Assembly (NCBI RefSeq): GCF_016734765.1
Contig: NZ_JAERQE010000004.1
Coordinates: forward strand, 124,001 to 188,000
Length of the DNA: 64,000 nt
Source: Microvirga soli
Lineage (GTDB): Bacteria > Pseudomonadota > Alphaproteobacteria > Rhizobiales > Beijerinckiaceae
Reading direction: 5' to 3'
The translations under genes were made by a program, and so were the position numbers. Below the pieces are notes generated by a model that saw nothing but the letters and a program-made list of their open reading frames with translations, was not told the origin of the DNA and made no database searches. Position 1 is the first letter of the stretch; every line of letters begins with the position of its first letter. This document shows, piece after piece, positions 10,098 to 19,714 of this stretch.

Positions 10098-11075
10098 TTA
10101 CCAGCGGATCAAGGCGCTTCCCCAGGTGAAGCCACCCCCGATCGCCTCGATCATCACGAGGTCGCCATCCTTGATCCGGCCATCTCTTCGGGCTGTGTCC
10201 AATGCCAGCGGGATCGAGGCAGCCGAGGTGTTGCCGTGCTTGTTGACGGTGATGACCACCTTCTCCGGGGCAATGCCCAGCTTGTCGGCGCTTGCGGTGA
10301 TGATGCGTCGGTTCGCCTGGTGCGGCACGAACCAGTCCAGCTCCTCGGCGCTTGTGCCCGTCGCCTTGAAGGCGTCCTGCACCACGTCCGCCACCATGCC
10401 GACGGCGAACTTGAAGACCTCGCGGCCCTCCATCTTGAGCACGCCGGTGGTCTTCGTGGAACCCGGACCGCCATCCACATAGAGCTTGTCCCGATACCGT
10501 CCGTCGGAACGGAGGTGGGACGTCAGGACCCCGCGGTCGGCGGAGGTGCCCTCCCCCTCCTGGGCTTCAAGCACGAGGGCGCCCGCGCCGTCGCCGAAGA
10601 GCACGCAGGTGGTGCGGTCGTTCCAGTCGAGGATCCGCGAGAAGGTCTCCGCCCCCACCACGAGAGCACGCTTGTGCGAGCCGGATTGCAGGAACTTATC
10701 GGCGGTGGCCACGGCATAGACGAAGCCCGTGCAGACCGCCTGCAGGTCGAAGGCCATGCCATGGGTCATGCCGAGGCCGGTCTGGATCATGGTGGCCGTC
10801 GACGGGAAGGTATAGTCGGGCGTCGAGGTCGCGCAGATGATGAGGTCGATGTCGTTGGCCGTAAGCCCGGCATCGGCCAGGGCTGCTTCCGCCGCCTTGA
10901 TGCCGAGAACCGACGTGGTCTCGTCGTCCTCGGCGATATGCCGCTCTTCGATGCCGGTCCGCTGCACGATCCAGTCGTGAGAGGTATCAACCAGCTTCTC
11001 GAGATCCTGGTTCGTCAGCTTGCGCCTCGGCAGATAGGAGCCGACGCCGCGTACGATGGAACGGGTGCGTTTCAA
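10098..11075 (-). CDS. fabH: 3-oxoacyl-ACP synthase III (KASIII)
   Basis: Starts fatty acid synthesis by condensing acetyl-CoA with malonyl-ACP. The 325-residue protein keeps the Cys-His-Asn triad: C115 (LQAVCTGF), H252 (VPHQANRR) and N282 (KHGNTSAA). The start is TTG at 11075, preceded by AGGAAGG about 7 bases away, and [16 protein letters not shown] matches the usual family start. It follows plsX, the standard lipid-synthesis pair, with a palindromic repeat in the spacer. Confidence 0.96.
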   Translation of the reverse strand: MKRTRSIVRGVGSYLPRRKLTNQDLEKLVDTSHDWIVQRTGIEERHIAEDDETTSVLGIKAAEAALADAGLTANDIDLIICATSTPDYTFPSTATMIQTGLGMTHGMAFDLQAVCTGFVYAVATADKFLQSGSHKRALVVGAETFSRILDWNDRTTCVLFGDGAGALVLEAQEGEGTSADRGVLTSHLRSDGRYRDKLYVDGGPGSTKTTGVLKMEGREVFKFAVGMVADVVQDAFKATGTSAEELDWFVPHQANRRIITASADKLGIAPEKVVITVNKHGNTSAASIPLALDTARRDGRIKDGDLVMIEAIGGGFTWGSALIRW

Positions 11076-11090
11076 GATGCGCCTTCCTAC

Positions 11091-11137
11091 AGCATGATCC
11101 GGACGAGTGGAGACCCGTTGCCCGAAAAGATCATGCT
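11091..11137. repeat. AGCATGATC...GATCATGCT intergenic palindrome
   Basis: Nine-base perfect inverted arms (11091-11099 and 11129-11137) enclose 29 bases containing CCCGAAAA. This resembles a repeat widespread in Rhizobiales intergenic regions (from memory). It lies between plsX and fabH, just upstream of the fabH ribosome-binding site. A second small hairpin, AGAGCAT-TCCT-ATGCTCT, at 11152-11169 touches the plsX stop. Confidence 0.75.
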
Positions 11138-11167
11138 ATTCCAAAAAGTTAAGAGCATTCCTATGCT

Positions 11168-12202
11168 CTAGACAGTCTGCCCGACCGGATCATGATCGAG
11201 CATGCTCCGGATTGTGTTCATCAGTTCAAAGTGCGCCATGTCATAGGCGACATCGATGGCGCTGGCGAAGCCGAGATCGTCGGTTCCGCCGTGGCTTTTC
11301 ACCACAACTCCCTCGAGGCCCAGAAACACGCCTCCATTGACCTTGCGCGGGTCCATCTTGTCCCGGAGAGCGTTAAAAGCCTGTTTCGCGAAAAGGTAGC
11401 CGATCTTGGCCATCAGGGTCCGGCTCATGGCCGACCGAAGATACTGGCCGATCTGCTTGGCGGTGCCTTCGGCCGTCTTCAGGGCGATGTTGCCCGTGAA
11501 CCCTTCTGTCACGACCACATCGACTGTTCCCTTGCCGATATCGTCCCCTTCGACGAAGCCGCGATAATCGAGGTTCGGGAGGCTCGTCTCCTTGAGAATC
11601 CGACCGGCCTCCTTGACCGCTTCGATTCCCTTGATCTCCTCCGTGCCGACGTTGAGGAGCCCAACGGTCGGACGCTCGAGATCGAAGACGATCCGGGCCA
11701 TAGCGGCTCCCATGATGGCCATGTCGACCAGATGCCCCGCATCGGCGCCAATCGTCGCCCCCACATCGAGCACGATGCTCTCGCCCCGCATGGTCGGCCA
11801 CATGGCGGCAATTGCCGGGCGCTCGATATGCGCCATGGTTTTCAGGCAGACCTTGGCGGTCGCCATGAGGGCTCCGGTGTTGCCGGCCGACACCGCGGCA
11901 TCCGCCTCCCCGTCACGGACCGCCTGCACGGCACGCCACATGGAGGACTTGCCCCGCCCCATGCGGATGGCCTGGCTCGGCTTCTCGTCCATGGAGATCG
12001 CCATATCGGTATGCCGCAGCTCCGTGGCCGCCTTCAGCCTTGGGTGCGCATCCAGCAGAGGCGCGATCACCGTCTCATTGCCGAACATCAGGAAGCGCAG
12101 GTCGGGGTGGCGCTCCAAGGCCAAGGCAGCGCCTGGGATCACAATGGGCGGGCCGTGGTCGCCTCCCATCGCATCAAGCGAAATACGCACCGGCTTCGGC
12201 AT
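11168..12202 (-). CDS. plsX: Phosphate acyltransferase PlsX
   Basis: Converts acyl-ACP to acyl-phosphate for phospholipid synthesis at the inner face of the membrane. The 344-residue protein has [20 protein letters not shown] at its start and [13 protein letters not shown] and [18 protein letters not shown] further on, the standard PlsX motifs. It is preceded by the DUF177 gene and followed by fabH, a common bacterial order. Confidence 0.96.
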   Translation of the reverse strand: MPKPVRISLDAMGGDHGPPIVIPGAALALERHPDLRFLMFGNETVIAPLLDAHPRLKAATELRHTDMAISMDEKPSQAIRMGRGKSSMWRAVQAVRDGEADAAVSAGNTGALMATAKVCLKTMAHIERPAIAAMWPTMRGESIVLDVGATIGADAGHLVDMAIMGAAMARIVFDLERPTVGLLNVGTEEIKGIEAVKEAGRILKETSLPNLDYRGFVEGDDIGKGTVDVVVTEGFTGNIALKTAEGTAKQIGQYLRSAMSRTLMAKIGYLFAKQAFNALRDKMDPRKVNGGVFLGLEGVVVKSHGGTDDLGFASAIDVAYDMAHFELMNTIRSMLDHDPVGQTV

Positions 12203-12334
12203 GAACGGTTGTTCTTTCTTTTAAGTCATTCAACAGGGGGCGAAAAATAGCGGTTTGCGGGGGCTCCGCAACTGAATTCTGAACCTCCTGGAGAAGGTCG
12301 GCAGGCGGCGAAAACGGTGACGCAGAACCGCCCT

Positions 12335-12850
12335 CTATTTGCCTTCCCTCAGCTTGTTGAGGGCCGCAAAGGGCGAATCCTTCTCGTCGGAAGGATCCCT
12401 ATAGTCAAAGTCTACCCCCGGCTTGCGCGGGTAAGGGTCGAGCCCGAGGGCCAGGAACTCGGCCGTGAGGGCGCCCAGGTCGATCTGGCCGTTCACGATC
12501 TCGTCCGGGGGCTCATCCTCATTGATGTCGGTCGGCGGCTCGGCCGGCATACCGGAGGATTCGGCGAAATCCACCTCAACCTCCTCCTCGACGTTGGAGT
12601 CAAAGGGCTCCAGGGTCGTCACGCAGATCTGGGTGATCGAGGCCTTGATCACCCCCGTCACATTGATCCCCTTGGCAGATGTCTTCAGGTGATAGTCGCC
12701 GCTGAGCGACCGGATCGCTGGAAGCCCGAAATCCCGCGCGAGGGCGGCGCATTCTTCGGCGGTTGCTTCCACGCGCACGTCCTGCCCCCGAGGCGGAACC
12801 CTCATGACGTCGACGAGCCGCGACAACGGACCCACGGTTTCAGGTGTCAT
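12335..12850 (-). CDS. DUF177 / YceD-family protein
   Basis: A 171-residue acidic protein of the YceD (DUF177) family, which in bacteria is usually encoded beside rpmF-plsX and has been linked to 23S rRNA metabolism in E. coli and plants. Visible family features are the core RVEATAEECAALARDFGLPA, CVTTLEPFDSNVEEEVEVDF, and the late DPYPRKPGVDFDY. ATG 12850 follows AGGAGG by 7 bases; a GTG at 12853 is too close to that site. No rpmF is present here. It lies 12 bases after the chaperone gene. Confidence 0.85.
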   Translation of the reverse strand: MTPETVGPLSRLVDVMRVPPRGQDVRVEATAEECAALARDFGLPAIRSLSGDYHLKTSAKGINVTGVIKASITQICVTTLEPFDSNVEEEVEVDFAESSGMPAEPPTDINEDEPPDEIVNGQIDLGALTAEFLALGLDPYPRKPGVDFDYRDPSDEKDSPFAALNKLREGK

Positions 12851-12862
12851 CACGTTTCCTCC

Positions 12863-13393
12863 TTATGCGAAGGCTTCGGGTTCCGGGAAGGCCGGCCCCG
12901 TCTTGAGAAGCGCATCGAGATCAACGCCGCCGAATCCCTGATCGGCCGCGAGAGCATAACGCGCAAGAGCGGTGGCCGGTGCCTCGCTGCCATAGGCGTT
13001 CCGGCCAAGGGCCGAAGCGAGTTCCGCCACGTCGGAGGCGTTGAGCGGACCGTCATAGGCCTGCGCCCTTCCATAGAAGGATTCGGCAATCTTCTTCATC
13101 CGCTTGGGGACGACCGTGTCGCCTACCCCCATCTCCCTCAAGGAAGCATCCATGTCCCGGAAGAAGGCGTCGGTCAGGTCCTTGGCAACCTCGTCGGCCG
13201 GCGGCGGCATTTGGCGCAGGGCCCGAAGCAACAGGATCATATGGAGCGACAGAGCCTCGAACCGACCTTCGACGGTATCCGGGATGCCGAGTGACGCATA
13301 GAGCCCCGGCTCACGGGATGCGGTCGCAACGCTCTTGTAGAGCGTGGCGATGATGGTGCGCCGGGGATCCTTGCGGAAGAGACTGAAGATCAC
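12863..13393 (-). CDS. Ubiquinol-cytochrome c chaperone family protein (CBP3-like)
   Basis: A 176-residue protein related to the CBP3/UQCC1 chaperone needed for cytochrome b maturation in the bc1 complex. The family block is KDPRRTIIATLYKSVATASR followed by PGLYASLGIPDTVEGRFEAL and the helix LSLHMILLLRALRQM. I place the start at GTG 13393 (VIFSLFRKDP) after GGAAGG. A longer open frame to 13570 would run into the divergent bamE gene and lacks family similarity. Confidence 0.85.
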   Translation of the reverse strand: MIFSLFRKDPRRTIIATLYKSVATASREPGLYASLGIPDTVEGRFEALSLHMILLLRALRQMPPPADEVAKDLTDAFFRDMDASLREMGVGDTVVPKRMKKIAESFYGRAQAYDGPLNASDVAELASALGRNAYGSEAPATALARYALAADQGFGGVDLDALLKTGPAFPEPEAFA

Positions 13394-13496
13394 AGCCCTG
13401 CCCTTCCAAAGCTTGTCAAAATCGTAGCCTCGGGTTACGCCATCACGGTCCATAGGCGCAAGCTTATCCGCGCCGCATTTCTGGAAGAACCGTACG

Positions 13497-13955
13497 ATGC
13501 GTCGATATCCTCCTCTTTTGGTGCGCCTGGCTGCTGCAACCTTTCTCGCCTCTTCCCTTGCGGCCTGCACCGGCGTGGGCGAGGAGTTCCAGCGCGGCTA
13601 CGTCGTGGATGAGCGCGCCATTTCCCAGGTGAAAAAGGGCATGAACGCCGAGCAGGTCCTCCAGACCCTCGGAACACCCTCGACCGTGTCGACCGTCGGC
13701 AACCGGAACTGGTACTACATCAGCCAGAAGTCCCGCCGCTCTCTGCAGTTCATGGGCGAGCAGGTTGTGGACCAGCAGGTGACGGCCGTCTATTTCGACA
13801 GCGGCCTCCGCGTGGAGCGCGTCGCGCTTTATGGCCTGCAGGACGGCCGAGTCTTCGACTTCATCAGCCGCACCACCCCGGCCGGCGGCGAGGAATCGAG
13901 CTTCCTCGGACAGATCTTCCGCGGCGCGAGCAGCTTCAACCCGTTCGGGACCTGA
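13497..13955 (+). CDS. bamE: Outer membrane assembly lipoprotein BamE (SmpA/OmlA)
   Basis: A small lipoprotein of the BAM complex that inserts beta-barrel proteins. The 152-residue precursor has a signal peptide ending in the lipobox LAAC (C24). The SmpA/OmlA domain shows ISQVKKGMNAEQVLQTLGTP followed by STVSTVGNRNWYYIS. The Gly-rich tail (AGGEESSFLGQIFRGASSF) is typical of Rhizobiales members. It is divergent from the chaperone gene; their promoters share 13394-13496. A strong terminator follows at 13978. Confidence 0.92.
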   Translation: MRRYPPLLVRLAAATFLASSLAACTGVGEEFQRGYVVDERAISQVKKGMNAEQVLQTLGTPSTVSTVGNRNWYYISQKSRRSLQFMGEQVVDQQVTAVYFDSGLRVERVALYGLQDGRVFDFISRTTPAGGEESSFLGQIFRGASSFNPFGT

Positions 13956-13977
13956 GCCGGATCTGCTGGAATTCTCG

Positions 13978-14005
13978 ATGGCCGGGCTTAGTCCCGGCCA
14001 TTTTT
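13978..14005 (+). terminator. Terminator after bamE (GGCC-type palindrome)
   Basis: A perfect 9-base stem ATGGCCGGG / CCCGGCCAT with a 6-base loop is followed by five T. It lies 22 bases after the bamE stop. The stem is also a member of the dispersed GGCCGGG palindrome family, so a repeat may have been co-opted as a terminator. Confidence 0.8.
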
Positions 14006-14021
14006 GTTGAACGCTTTATGG

Positions 14022-14050
14022 AAAAAACCCGCGGCTTTCACCGCGGGTTT
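14022..14050 (-). terminator. Terminator of hppA
   Basis: On the minus strand a 10-base stem AAACCCGCGG / CCGCGGGTTT with a 6-base loop runs into a T tract. It lies 23 bases past the hppA stop, back to back with the bamE terminator, so the two convergent genes are insulated. Confidence 0.88.
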
Positions 14051-14072
14051 CGTGCATTCAGGGCTGCCGCTC

Positions 14073-16199
14073 TTACGAGTGGGCCAGGATGGCCAAGAGA
14101 AGCAGGGCGATGATGTTGGTGATCTTGATCGCCGGGTTCACGGCAGGGCCTGCCGTGTCCTTGTATGGGTCGCCGACGGTATCGCCGGTCACGGACGCCT
14201 TGTGGGCCTCCGAGCCCTTGTGGTGGGTGGTGCCGGAGGCATCCGTGAAGCCGTCCTCGAAGGACTTCTTCGCGTTGTCCCAGGCGCCGCCGCCCGAAGT
14301 CATCGAAATGGCGACGAAGAGGCCCGTCACAATCACACCCAGCAGCATGGCGCCGACGGCCGAGAAGGCCTCGGACTTGCCCGCCACCCAGTAGACCACG
14401 AAGTAGGTGACGATGGGTGCCAGCACCGGCAGGAGCGACGGCACGATCATTTCCTTGATTGCAGCCCGGGTCAGCATGTCGACGGCGCGGCCGTAATCGG
14501 GACGGTCGGTGCCGGCCATGATGCCCGGCTTCTCCCGGAACTGACGGCGCACTTCCTCGACGACCGCACCGGCTGCCCGGCCGACAGCCGTCATGGCGAT
14601 GCCGCCGAACAGGAACGGGATGAGGCCGCCGAACAGAAGCCCGACCACCACATAGGGATTAGTCAGGGAGAAGTTCGGAGCCACACCCTGGAAGTACGGA
14701 TACTGCGCCGCGTTCTGGGTGAAGTAGTTCAGGTCCGACGTATAGGCTGCAAAGAGCACCAGGGCACCGAGGCCTGCGGAACCGATGGCATACCCCTTCG
14801 TCACCGCCTTGGTGGTGTTGCCGACGGCGTCGAGAGCGTCCGTGGACTTGCGGACCTCCTTCGGCAGGCCGGCCATTTCGGCAATTCCGCCTGCATTGTC
14901 GGTCACCGGACCGAAGGCGTCGAGGGCCACGATCATGCCAGCAACGCCCAGCATGGCCGTCACTGCGATGGCGATGCCGAACAGGCCAGCCATCTTAAAG
15001 GCGACAATGATGCCCGCAATGATCACGATGGTCGGCAACGCGGTGGATTCCAACGAGACCGCGAGGCCCTGGATCACGTTCGTGCCGTGGCCGGTCACCG
15101 AGGACTGAGCGATGGACCGCACGGGGCGGAAACCGACGCCGGTGTAGTATTCGGTGATGACGACGATGAGAGCCGTCACGGCAAGGCCGATGAGGGCGCA
15201 CCAGAACAGGTCTTGCCCGGTGAACTCCGATCCCGTGATGGGTCCGAAGCCGATCATCTGCCAGGTCACGAGGCCGATGGCCACCGCGGACAGAACACCG
15301 GTTACGATCAACCCCTTGTAGAGCGCGCCCATGATGGACTCGTTCTGACCAAGCTTCACGAAGAAGGTGCCGATGATCGAGGTCACGATGCAGGCCGCGC
15401 CGATGGCGAGCGGATACATCAGCATTGTGTCGAGATTGGCCTGCCCGGCGAAGAAGATCGCCGCGAGAACCATGGTGGCCACCACGGTCACCGCATAGGT
15501 CTCAAACAGGTCGGCCGCCATGCCGGCGCAGTCGCCGACATTGTCGCCCACGTTGTCGGCGATGGTGGCCGGATTGCGCGGGTCGTCCTCCGGAATGCCG
15601 GCTTCGACCTTGCCCACGAGATCGCCACCCACGTCGGCGCCCTTGGTGAAGATGCCGCCGCCGAGACGGGCGAAGATGGAGATCAGCGAGGCGCCGAAGC
15701 CCAAGGCCACAAGGCTGTCGATGACCACACGGTCGGATGGAGCCAAGCCGTCGATCCGGGTGAGGTAGCCGTAATAAAGGGCGACACCGAGGAGAGCGAG
15801 ACCGGCCACGAGCATGCCCGTGACGGCACCGGACTTGAAGGCCACATCGAGGCCGCCGCCCAGAGACTGGGTCGCAGCCTGGGCCGTGCGCACATTGGCC
15901 CGGACGGAGACATTCATGCCGATGAAGCCCGCCAGACCCGAGAGGATGGCGCCAATGGCGAAGCCGAGGGCAACCCGGATACCGAGCAGATAGGCGATGA
16001 TCGCGAACAGGATCACGCCGACGATGGCGATGGTGAGGTATTGTCGGCGGAGGTAAGCCTTCGCGCCTTCGGCAATCGCTCCGGCGATTTCCTGCATGCG
16101 CTGAGAACCGGCGTCCCGCTTCATCACATCGCTAATGGCCCAGAAGCCATACGCGATCGAGAGAAGCCCGCCCAAGATAATTAGGGTGAGTGCCATCAT
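14073..16199 (-). CDS. hppA: Membrane-bound proton-translocating pyrophosphatase
   Basis: Couples hydrolysis of pyrophosphate to proton pumping across the inner membrane. The protein is 708 residues from ATG 16199 with AAGGA just upstream; it is multi-helix with the catalytic loops [40 protein letters not shown] and, near the C-terminus, [18 protein letters not shown]. The motif [12 protein letters not shown] carries Lys where K+-dependent enzymes have Ala, indicating the K+-independent type. It has its own terminator and no operon partners. Confidence 0.95.
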   Translation of the reverse strand: MMALTLIILGGLLSIAYGFWAISDVMKRDAGSQRMQEIAGAIAEGAKAYLRRQYLTIAIVGVILFAIIAYLLGIRVALGFAIGAILSGLAGFIGMNVSVRANVRTAQAATQSLGGGLDVAFKSGAVTGMLVAGLALLGVALYYGYLTRIDGLAPSDRVVIDSLVALGFGASLISIFARLGGGIFTKGADVGGDLVGKVEAGIPEDDPRNPATIADNVGDNVGDCAGMAADLFETYAVTVVATMVLAAIFFAGQANLDTMLMYPLAIGAACIVTSIIGTFFVKLGQNESIMGALYKGLIVTGVLSAVAIGLVTWQMIGFGPITGSEFTGQDLFWCALIGLAVTALIVVITEYYTGVGFRPVRSIAQSSVTGHGTNVIQGLAVSLESTALPTIVIIAGIIVAFKMAGLFGIAIAVTAMLGVAGMIVALDAFGPVTDNAGGIAEMAGLPKEVRKSTDALDAVGNTTKAVTKGYAIGSAGLGALVLFAAYTSDLNYFTQNAAQYPYFQGVAPNFSLTNPYVVVGLLFGGLIPFLFGGIAMTAVGRAAGAVVEEVRRQFREKPGIMAGTDRPDYGRAVDMLTRAAIKEMIVPSLLPVLAPIVTYFVVYWVAGKSEAFSAVGAMLLGVIVTGLFVAISMTSGGGAWDNAKKSFEDGFTDASGTTHHKGSEAHKASVTGDTVGDPYKDTAGPAVNPAIKITNIIALLLLAILAHS

Positions 16200-16348
16200 G
16201 CCATCCTTGTTATGGGAAAGCAGAAAGCCGCTCCTCAAGGCTCGTTTTTAGGCCTTGAGCGACCCCTACCCCCAGCGAACTTTATATTTGGTGGCAAAAA
16301 ACTAGGCAGTTCGCAACAATCCTGCGGAAAGAACCCACAGGAAGCCCT

Positions 16349-17587
16349 TTATACTTTAGCGGGTGCGATCACCTTGGCCTTCTGCTGCCAAGCCAGAAGA
16401 GCTAGGGCAATGACGACAGGCGGGAAGACCAGCCAGTTCACGCTTTCCCAGCGGCCGGCACTCAGCAGCTTGCCCGAGGAGAACGAGGCGACGGCGACCG
16501 AGCCGAAGATCAGGAAGTCGTTCGCCGCCTGGACCTTGGCCCGTTCCTCCGGACGGTAGCAGTCGGTCACAAGAGCCGTGGCGCCGATGAAACCGAAGTT
16601 CCAGCCGAGGCCGAGGAGAATCAGCGTGATCCAGAAATGGGCGATGGTGATGCCTGACAATCCGATGACAGCCGACATGGCGATCAGCACGAGCCCCGCC
16701 GCCGTCACCAGGCCCTTGCCGTAGCGTGAGATCAAACGGCCGGTGAAGAAGCTCGGGCCGAACATGGCCAGGATATGCCACTGGATGCCGAGCGCGGCGG
16801 CACCGACCGAATGGCCGCAGCCGATCATCGCCAAAGGCGCCGCCGTCATCATGAAGGTCATGAGGCTGTACGACACCAAGCCTGTCCCGGCGGCCACGAT
16901 GAACCGGGGTTGCCGCACGATTTCAAGCAGAGGCCTGCCGCCGCCCGCCGTGGTGGAGGCAACGCTCACCGGTGCAGGCCGCAGGAACCACACGACGATC
17001 ATCGAGAGCATGGCAAGGGCTGCCTGCCCCAGGAAGGCGCCGGCAAATGGGGCTGCCTCAACGGCATCCCGGGTCCAGATCACAGTCTGAGGCCCGACCA
17101 CGCCGGCAATCAGCCCGCCGGTCATGACCCAGGAGATGGCTCTTAGCTTGAAGGCCTCGGAAGCCGCATCGGTGGCCGCAAAGCGGTAGCTCTGGTTGAA
17201 GGAGCCGTAGCTCCCGATGATCAAGGTGCCCAGGCAGAACAGCATGAAACTGTAGGAGGCGATGCCGAAAGCCGCGAGACAGCCGCCGGCCAAGCCAATG
17301 CCTGCGCCGACCACATAGCCGATGCGACGCCCTGCCTTGCGCATGAGCATGGCGGCCGGAATGGTGCCGAGCGCCAGCCCAAGATTGAGCAGGCTCACGG
17401 GAAGGGTCGCGAGTTCCTTATTCGACGCGAGAGCCTGACCCACGAGGCCGCCGAGCGATACCACGATGGCGGGGCTGGACCCGCCCAGCGCCATCGCGGC
17501 TGCCAGCACGACAGCGTTGTGCTTGGCGATGCTGTCGCTGGAAGGCGCCTGGAAGGCAGTGTCAGAAATGCTGGTAGGAGCCGACAT
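16349..17587 (-). CDS. MFS transporter, substrate unknown
   Basis: A 412-residue protein with about 12 hydrophobic segments. The loop motif after helix 2 reads AMLMRKAGRRIGYVVGAG, matching the major facilitator motif A region; the second half has GRLISRYGKGLVTAAG. The N-terminal 25 residues are polar. Its ATG 17587 lies inside the 3' end of thiL (26-base overlap in another frame), so it is probably translated from the same transcript. Nothing in the sequence fixes the substrate; a vitamin or precursor is only a guess from context. Confidence 0.85.
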   Translation of the reverse strand: MSAPTSISDTAFQAPSSDSIAKHNAVVLAAAMALGGSSPAIVVSLGGLVGQALASNKELATLPVSLLNLGLALGTIPAAMLMRKAGRRIGYVVGAGIGLAGGCLAAFGIASYSFMLFCLGTLIIGSYGSFNQSYRFAATDAASEAFKLRAISWVMTGGLIAGVVGPQTVIWTRDAVEAAPFAGAFLGQAALAMLSMIVVWFLRPAPVSVASTTAGGGRPLLEIVRQPRFIVAAGTGLVSYSLMTFMMTAAPLAMIGCGHSVGAAALGIQWHILAMFGPSFFTGRLISRYGKGLVTAAGLVLIAMSAVIGLSGITIAHFWITLILLGLGWNFGFIGATALVTDCYRPEERAKVQAANDFLIFGSVAVASFSSGKLLSAGRWESVNWLVFPPVVIALALLAWQQKAKVIAPAKV

Positions 17588-18551
17588 CGTAGCGTCTTTC
17601 GAGACCGTTCATCCGAAAGACCGGCCGACCGTCTCCTGAGACGACTCGGCCGATGACGGACAGGGGAATGCCGATGCTATCGGCCTCCTGGCGGAACCTG
17701 TCGAGAGACTTTTCCGGAACAGTGCAGAGAATCTCGTAATCGTCGCCGCCGGTGAGAGCCAAGTCCAGCAGATCGGGCGATTCCTGGATAGCCCTGGCGG
17801 CCGCAGCCGAAAGCGGCACCTGATCCGCCTCGACGATTGCTGTGACGCCGCTGGCCTTCATCATCTTGGCGAGGTCGCCCGCAAGTCCGTCCGAGACATC
17901 CATGGCGGCGCTGACGTGATTGCGCAGGGCGGCAGCGAGCCGATGGCGGGGCTGGGGATGGAGATAACGGTCGGCGAGATGCGCCCTCTCGTCCGGCGAG
18001 AGAACCTCGCTCCAGGCCGGGGCGGAGCGGAGCTTGAGCCCCAAGGCACCATCGCCGATGGTGCCGGTGACGCAGATGAGGTCACCGACCTGCGCCGTGG
18101 TGCGCTGGACCATGCGACTGGTCGGAACCTGCCCAACCGCAGTCACGGAGAGGGTCAGCGGCCCCCTCGCCTTCACGGTGTCTCCGCCGAGGAGCGGGCA
18201 GACGAAATCGCGGGAGGCCTCTCCGAGTCCGGCGGCGAAATCCGCAAGCCAGCCTTCGGTCCAGCCGTCAGGCAGGGCGAGGCTCAGGAGGAATCCGGCA
18301 GGCTCCGCGCCCTTCGCGGCGAGATCCGACACGTTCACGCCCAGCGCCTTGCGGGCGATGGAGCCGGGGGCATCCTCTGGCAGGAAATGGACGCGCTCGA
18401 CGAGGGCGTCCGTGGTCAGGACGAGGTCGTGGCCGGGTTTCGGAGTCAGGCAGGCGGCGTCGTCCTTGAGGCCGAGGGCGCCTTCTCCGGCGATGGGAGC
18501 GAAGAAACGCGCGATGAGGCTGTCCTCGCTCGGGCGTTCGCTCGCACTCAT
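17562..18551 (-). CDS. thiL: Thiamine-monophosphate kinase
   Basis: Phosphorylates thiamine monophosphate to thiamine diphosphate. The protein is 329 residues from ATG 18551 (MSASERPSEDSLIARFFAPI). ThiL/AIR-synthase motifs are LKDDAACL, TTDALVERVHF, GVNVSDLAAKGAEPAGFLLS, LLGGDTVKARGPLTLSVTAV and MDVSDGLAGDLAKM. An open extension upstream to 18674 overlaps nusB and lacks family similarity. It lies 25 bases after nusB, the common alphaproteobacterial order. Confidence 0.94.
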   Translation of the reverse strand: MSASERPSEDSLIARFFAPIAGEGALGLKDDAACLTPKPGHDLVLTTDALVERVHFLPEDAPGSIARKALGVNVSDLAAKGAEPAGFLLSLALPDGWTEGWLADFAAGLGEASRDFVCPLLGGDTVKARGPLTLSVTAVGQVPTSRMVQRTTAQVGDLICVTGTIGDGALGLKLRSAPAWSEVLSPDERAHLADRYLHPQPRHRLAAALRNHVSAAMDVSDGLAGDLAKMMKASGVTAIVEADQVPLSAAAARAIQESPDLLDLALTGGDDYEILCTVPEKSLDRFRQEADSIGIPLSVIGRVVSGDGRPVFRMNGLERRYDVGSYQHF

Positions 18552-18576
18552 CGGACGGCCACCTTGCCTCTTTACG

Positions 18577-19059
18577 TTATCGCCCGCCCTGGCCGGCGGC
18601 CTTCTTCTCCAGCTCGCCGGGGCGCACCTCACGGGCGACCTTGTCGAGCACCGCATTGACGAGACCGGGCTCATCGTCGCCGTAGAAGCCGTGAGTCACG
18701 TCCACGTATTCGGTGATGACGACGCGGGCCGGCACGTCCTTGCGGAACATCAGCTCATAGCCACCTCCGCGCAGGATGGCGCGCAGCACCGCCTCGATGC
18801 GCTTGAGGGGCCAGTCGGTGGCCAGCGCGTTATCGATCCTGACGTCGATGTCGCGCTGGTTCTTGACCACGCCCGACAGGATATCGCGGAAGAAATTGGT
18901 GTCGGACGGCTTGAACTCGATGCCCTCGACCTCGCGGCCGATCCAGAAGGCTTCGAACTCGGCGAGCGCGTCGATGACTGTGTTGCCGGAAATGTCCATC
19001 TGGTATAGTGCCTGGACGGCAGCGAGGCGAGCGGCCGAGCGCTCTGCTGGCTTCGTCAT
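18577..19059 (-). CDS. nusB: Transcription antitermination factor NusB
   Basis: The 160-residue all-helical factor that with NusE (S10) binds boxA RNA in antitermination of rRNA operons. RSAARLAAVQALYQMDISG is the diagnostic N-terminal helix; FFRDILSGVVKNQRDID and ELMFRKDVPARVVITEYVDV then LVNAVLDKVAREVRP complete the fold. It starts 2 bases after the ribH stop. Confidence 0.95.
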   Translation of the reverse strand: MTKPAERSAARLAAVQALYQMDISGNTVIDALAEFEAFWIGREVEGIEFKPSDTNFFRDILSGVVKNQRDIDVRIDNALATDWPLKRIEAVLRAILRGGGYELMFRKDVPARVVITEYVDVTHGFYGDDEPGLVNAVLDKVAREVRPGELEKKAAGQGGR

Positions 19060-19061
19060 GA

Positions 19062-19550
19062 TCAGGCCTCCAGTTTCTGTTTGATGCGCAGGACGGCGAG
19101 CGCCGCTTCCACCGCGCCCCCACCCTTATTCAATTCATTCACGCTCGCGCGGGTCCAGGCCTGCTGATCATTCTCGACAGTCAGGATGCCGTTGGCGAGC
19201 GGGATGCGACGCTCCACCGACAGATCCATGAGCGCGCGGGCGCTTTCGCCGGCAACGATATCATAGTGGCCGGTCTCGCCGCGGATCACGCAACCCAGAG
19301 CCACGACGGCGTCGTAGGGCTTGCCGGCCTTCTCGGCGGCGTCGAGCGCAATGGCGATGGTGGCCGGGATCTCGAGGGCGCCGTCCAGGGTCAACACATC
19401 CATCGTAGCCTGCGCCGCCTCGACGGCTCCTTGCGCGCCGCGCAGAAGCTCATCGGCAATGTCGTCATAGAAGCGGGCTTCGACGACAAGGATGCGGGCA
19501 CCGGGAACCGGCGGACGGGGGCTTTTCGGCTTGTCGGAATGCGCGACCAT
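19062..19550 (-). CDS. ribH: 6,7-dimethyl-8-ribityllumazine synthase
   Basis: Penultimate enzyme of riboflavin synthesis: condenses the ribityl-diaminouracil with 3,4-dihydroxy-2-butanone 4-phosphate. The protein is 162 residues from ATG 19550 ([14 protein letters not shown]). Family motifs are [55 protein letters not shown] and [16 protein letters not shown]. The frame stays open upstream through a palindromic repeat, but that part is not coding. No FMN riboswitch was recognised nearby. Confidence 0.95.
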   Translation of the reverse strand: MVAHSDKPKSPRPPVPGARILVVEARFYDDIADELLRGAQGAVEAAQATMDVLTLDGALEIPATIAIALDAAEKAGKPYDAVVALGCVIRGETGHYDIVAGESARALMDLSVERRIPLANGILTVENDQQAWTRASVNELNKGGGAVEAALAVLRIKQKLEA

Positions 19551-19579
19551 GAAGTTTTCGGGACCTTCGTAAGCATCCA

Positions 19580-19677
19580 CCTCATCCTGAGGAGGCGCGA
19601 AGCGCCGTCTCGAAGGAGGATCCAGAGCGTACTGGAATCTCCTTCGAGACGGGCCTGCGGCCCTCCTCAGGATGAGG
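19580..19677. repeat. 98-base imperfect inverted repeat between ribE and ribH
   Basis: The ends CCTCATCCTGAGGAG and CTCCTCAGGATGAGG are exact complements, and inner segments CGTCTCGAAGGAG / CTCCTTCGAGACG also pair, around a short centre. The element could fold into one long hairpin in the rib transcript, 30 bases upstream of the ribH start. The CTCATCCTGAGGAG core is recalled from many Rhizobiales genomes as a dispersed element. Confidence 0.85.
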
Positions 19678-19714
19678 ACGGAGCCATGACAATTGGGAAA
19701 TGTTGAGCGTTCCC

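Noticed and set aside
13394-13570. Upstream extension of the cytochrome bc1 chaperone gene
   Set aside because: It would overlap the start of the divergent bamE gene, and the family similarity begins at the GTG-started VIFSLFRKDP.
14004-16184. A 726-codon open frame on the plus strand opposite hppA
   Set aside because: It lies almost wholly antisense to a certain pyrophosphatase gene, is rich in His/Arg/Gly/Asp as expected from a GC-rich reverse frame, and has no recognisable domain.
16234-16259. Hairpin CTCAAGGC / GCCTTGAG as an MFS gene terminator
   Set aside because: It lies upstream of hppA rather than just after a stop, and neither side has a T tract.
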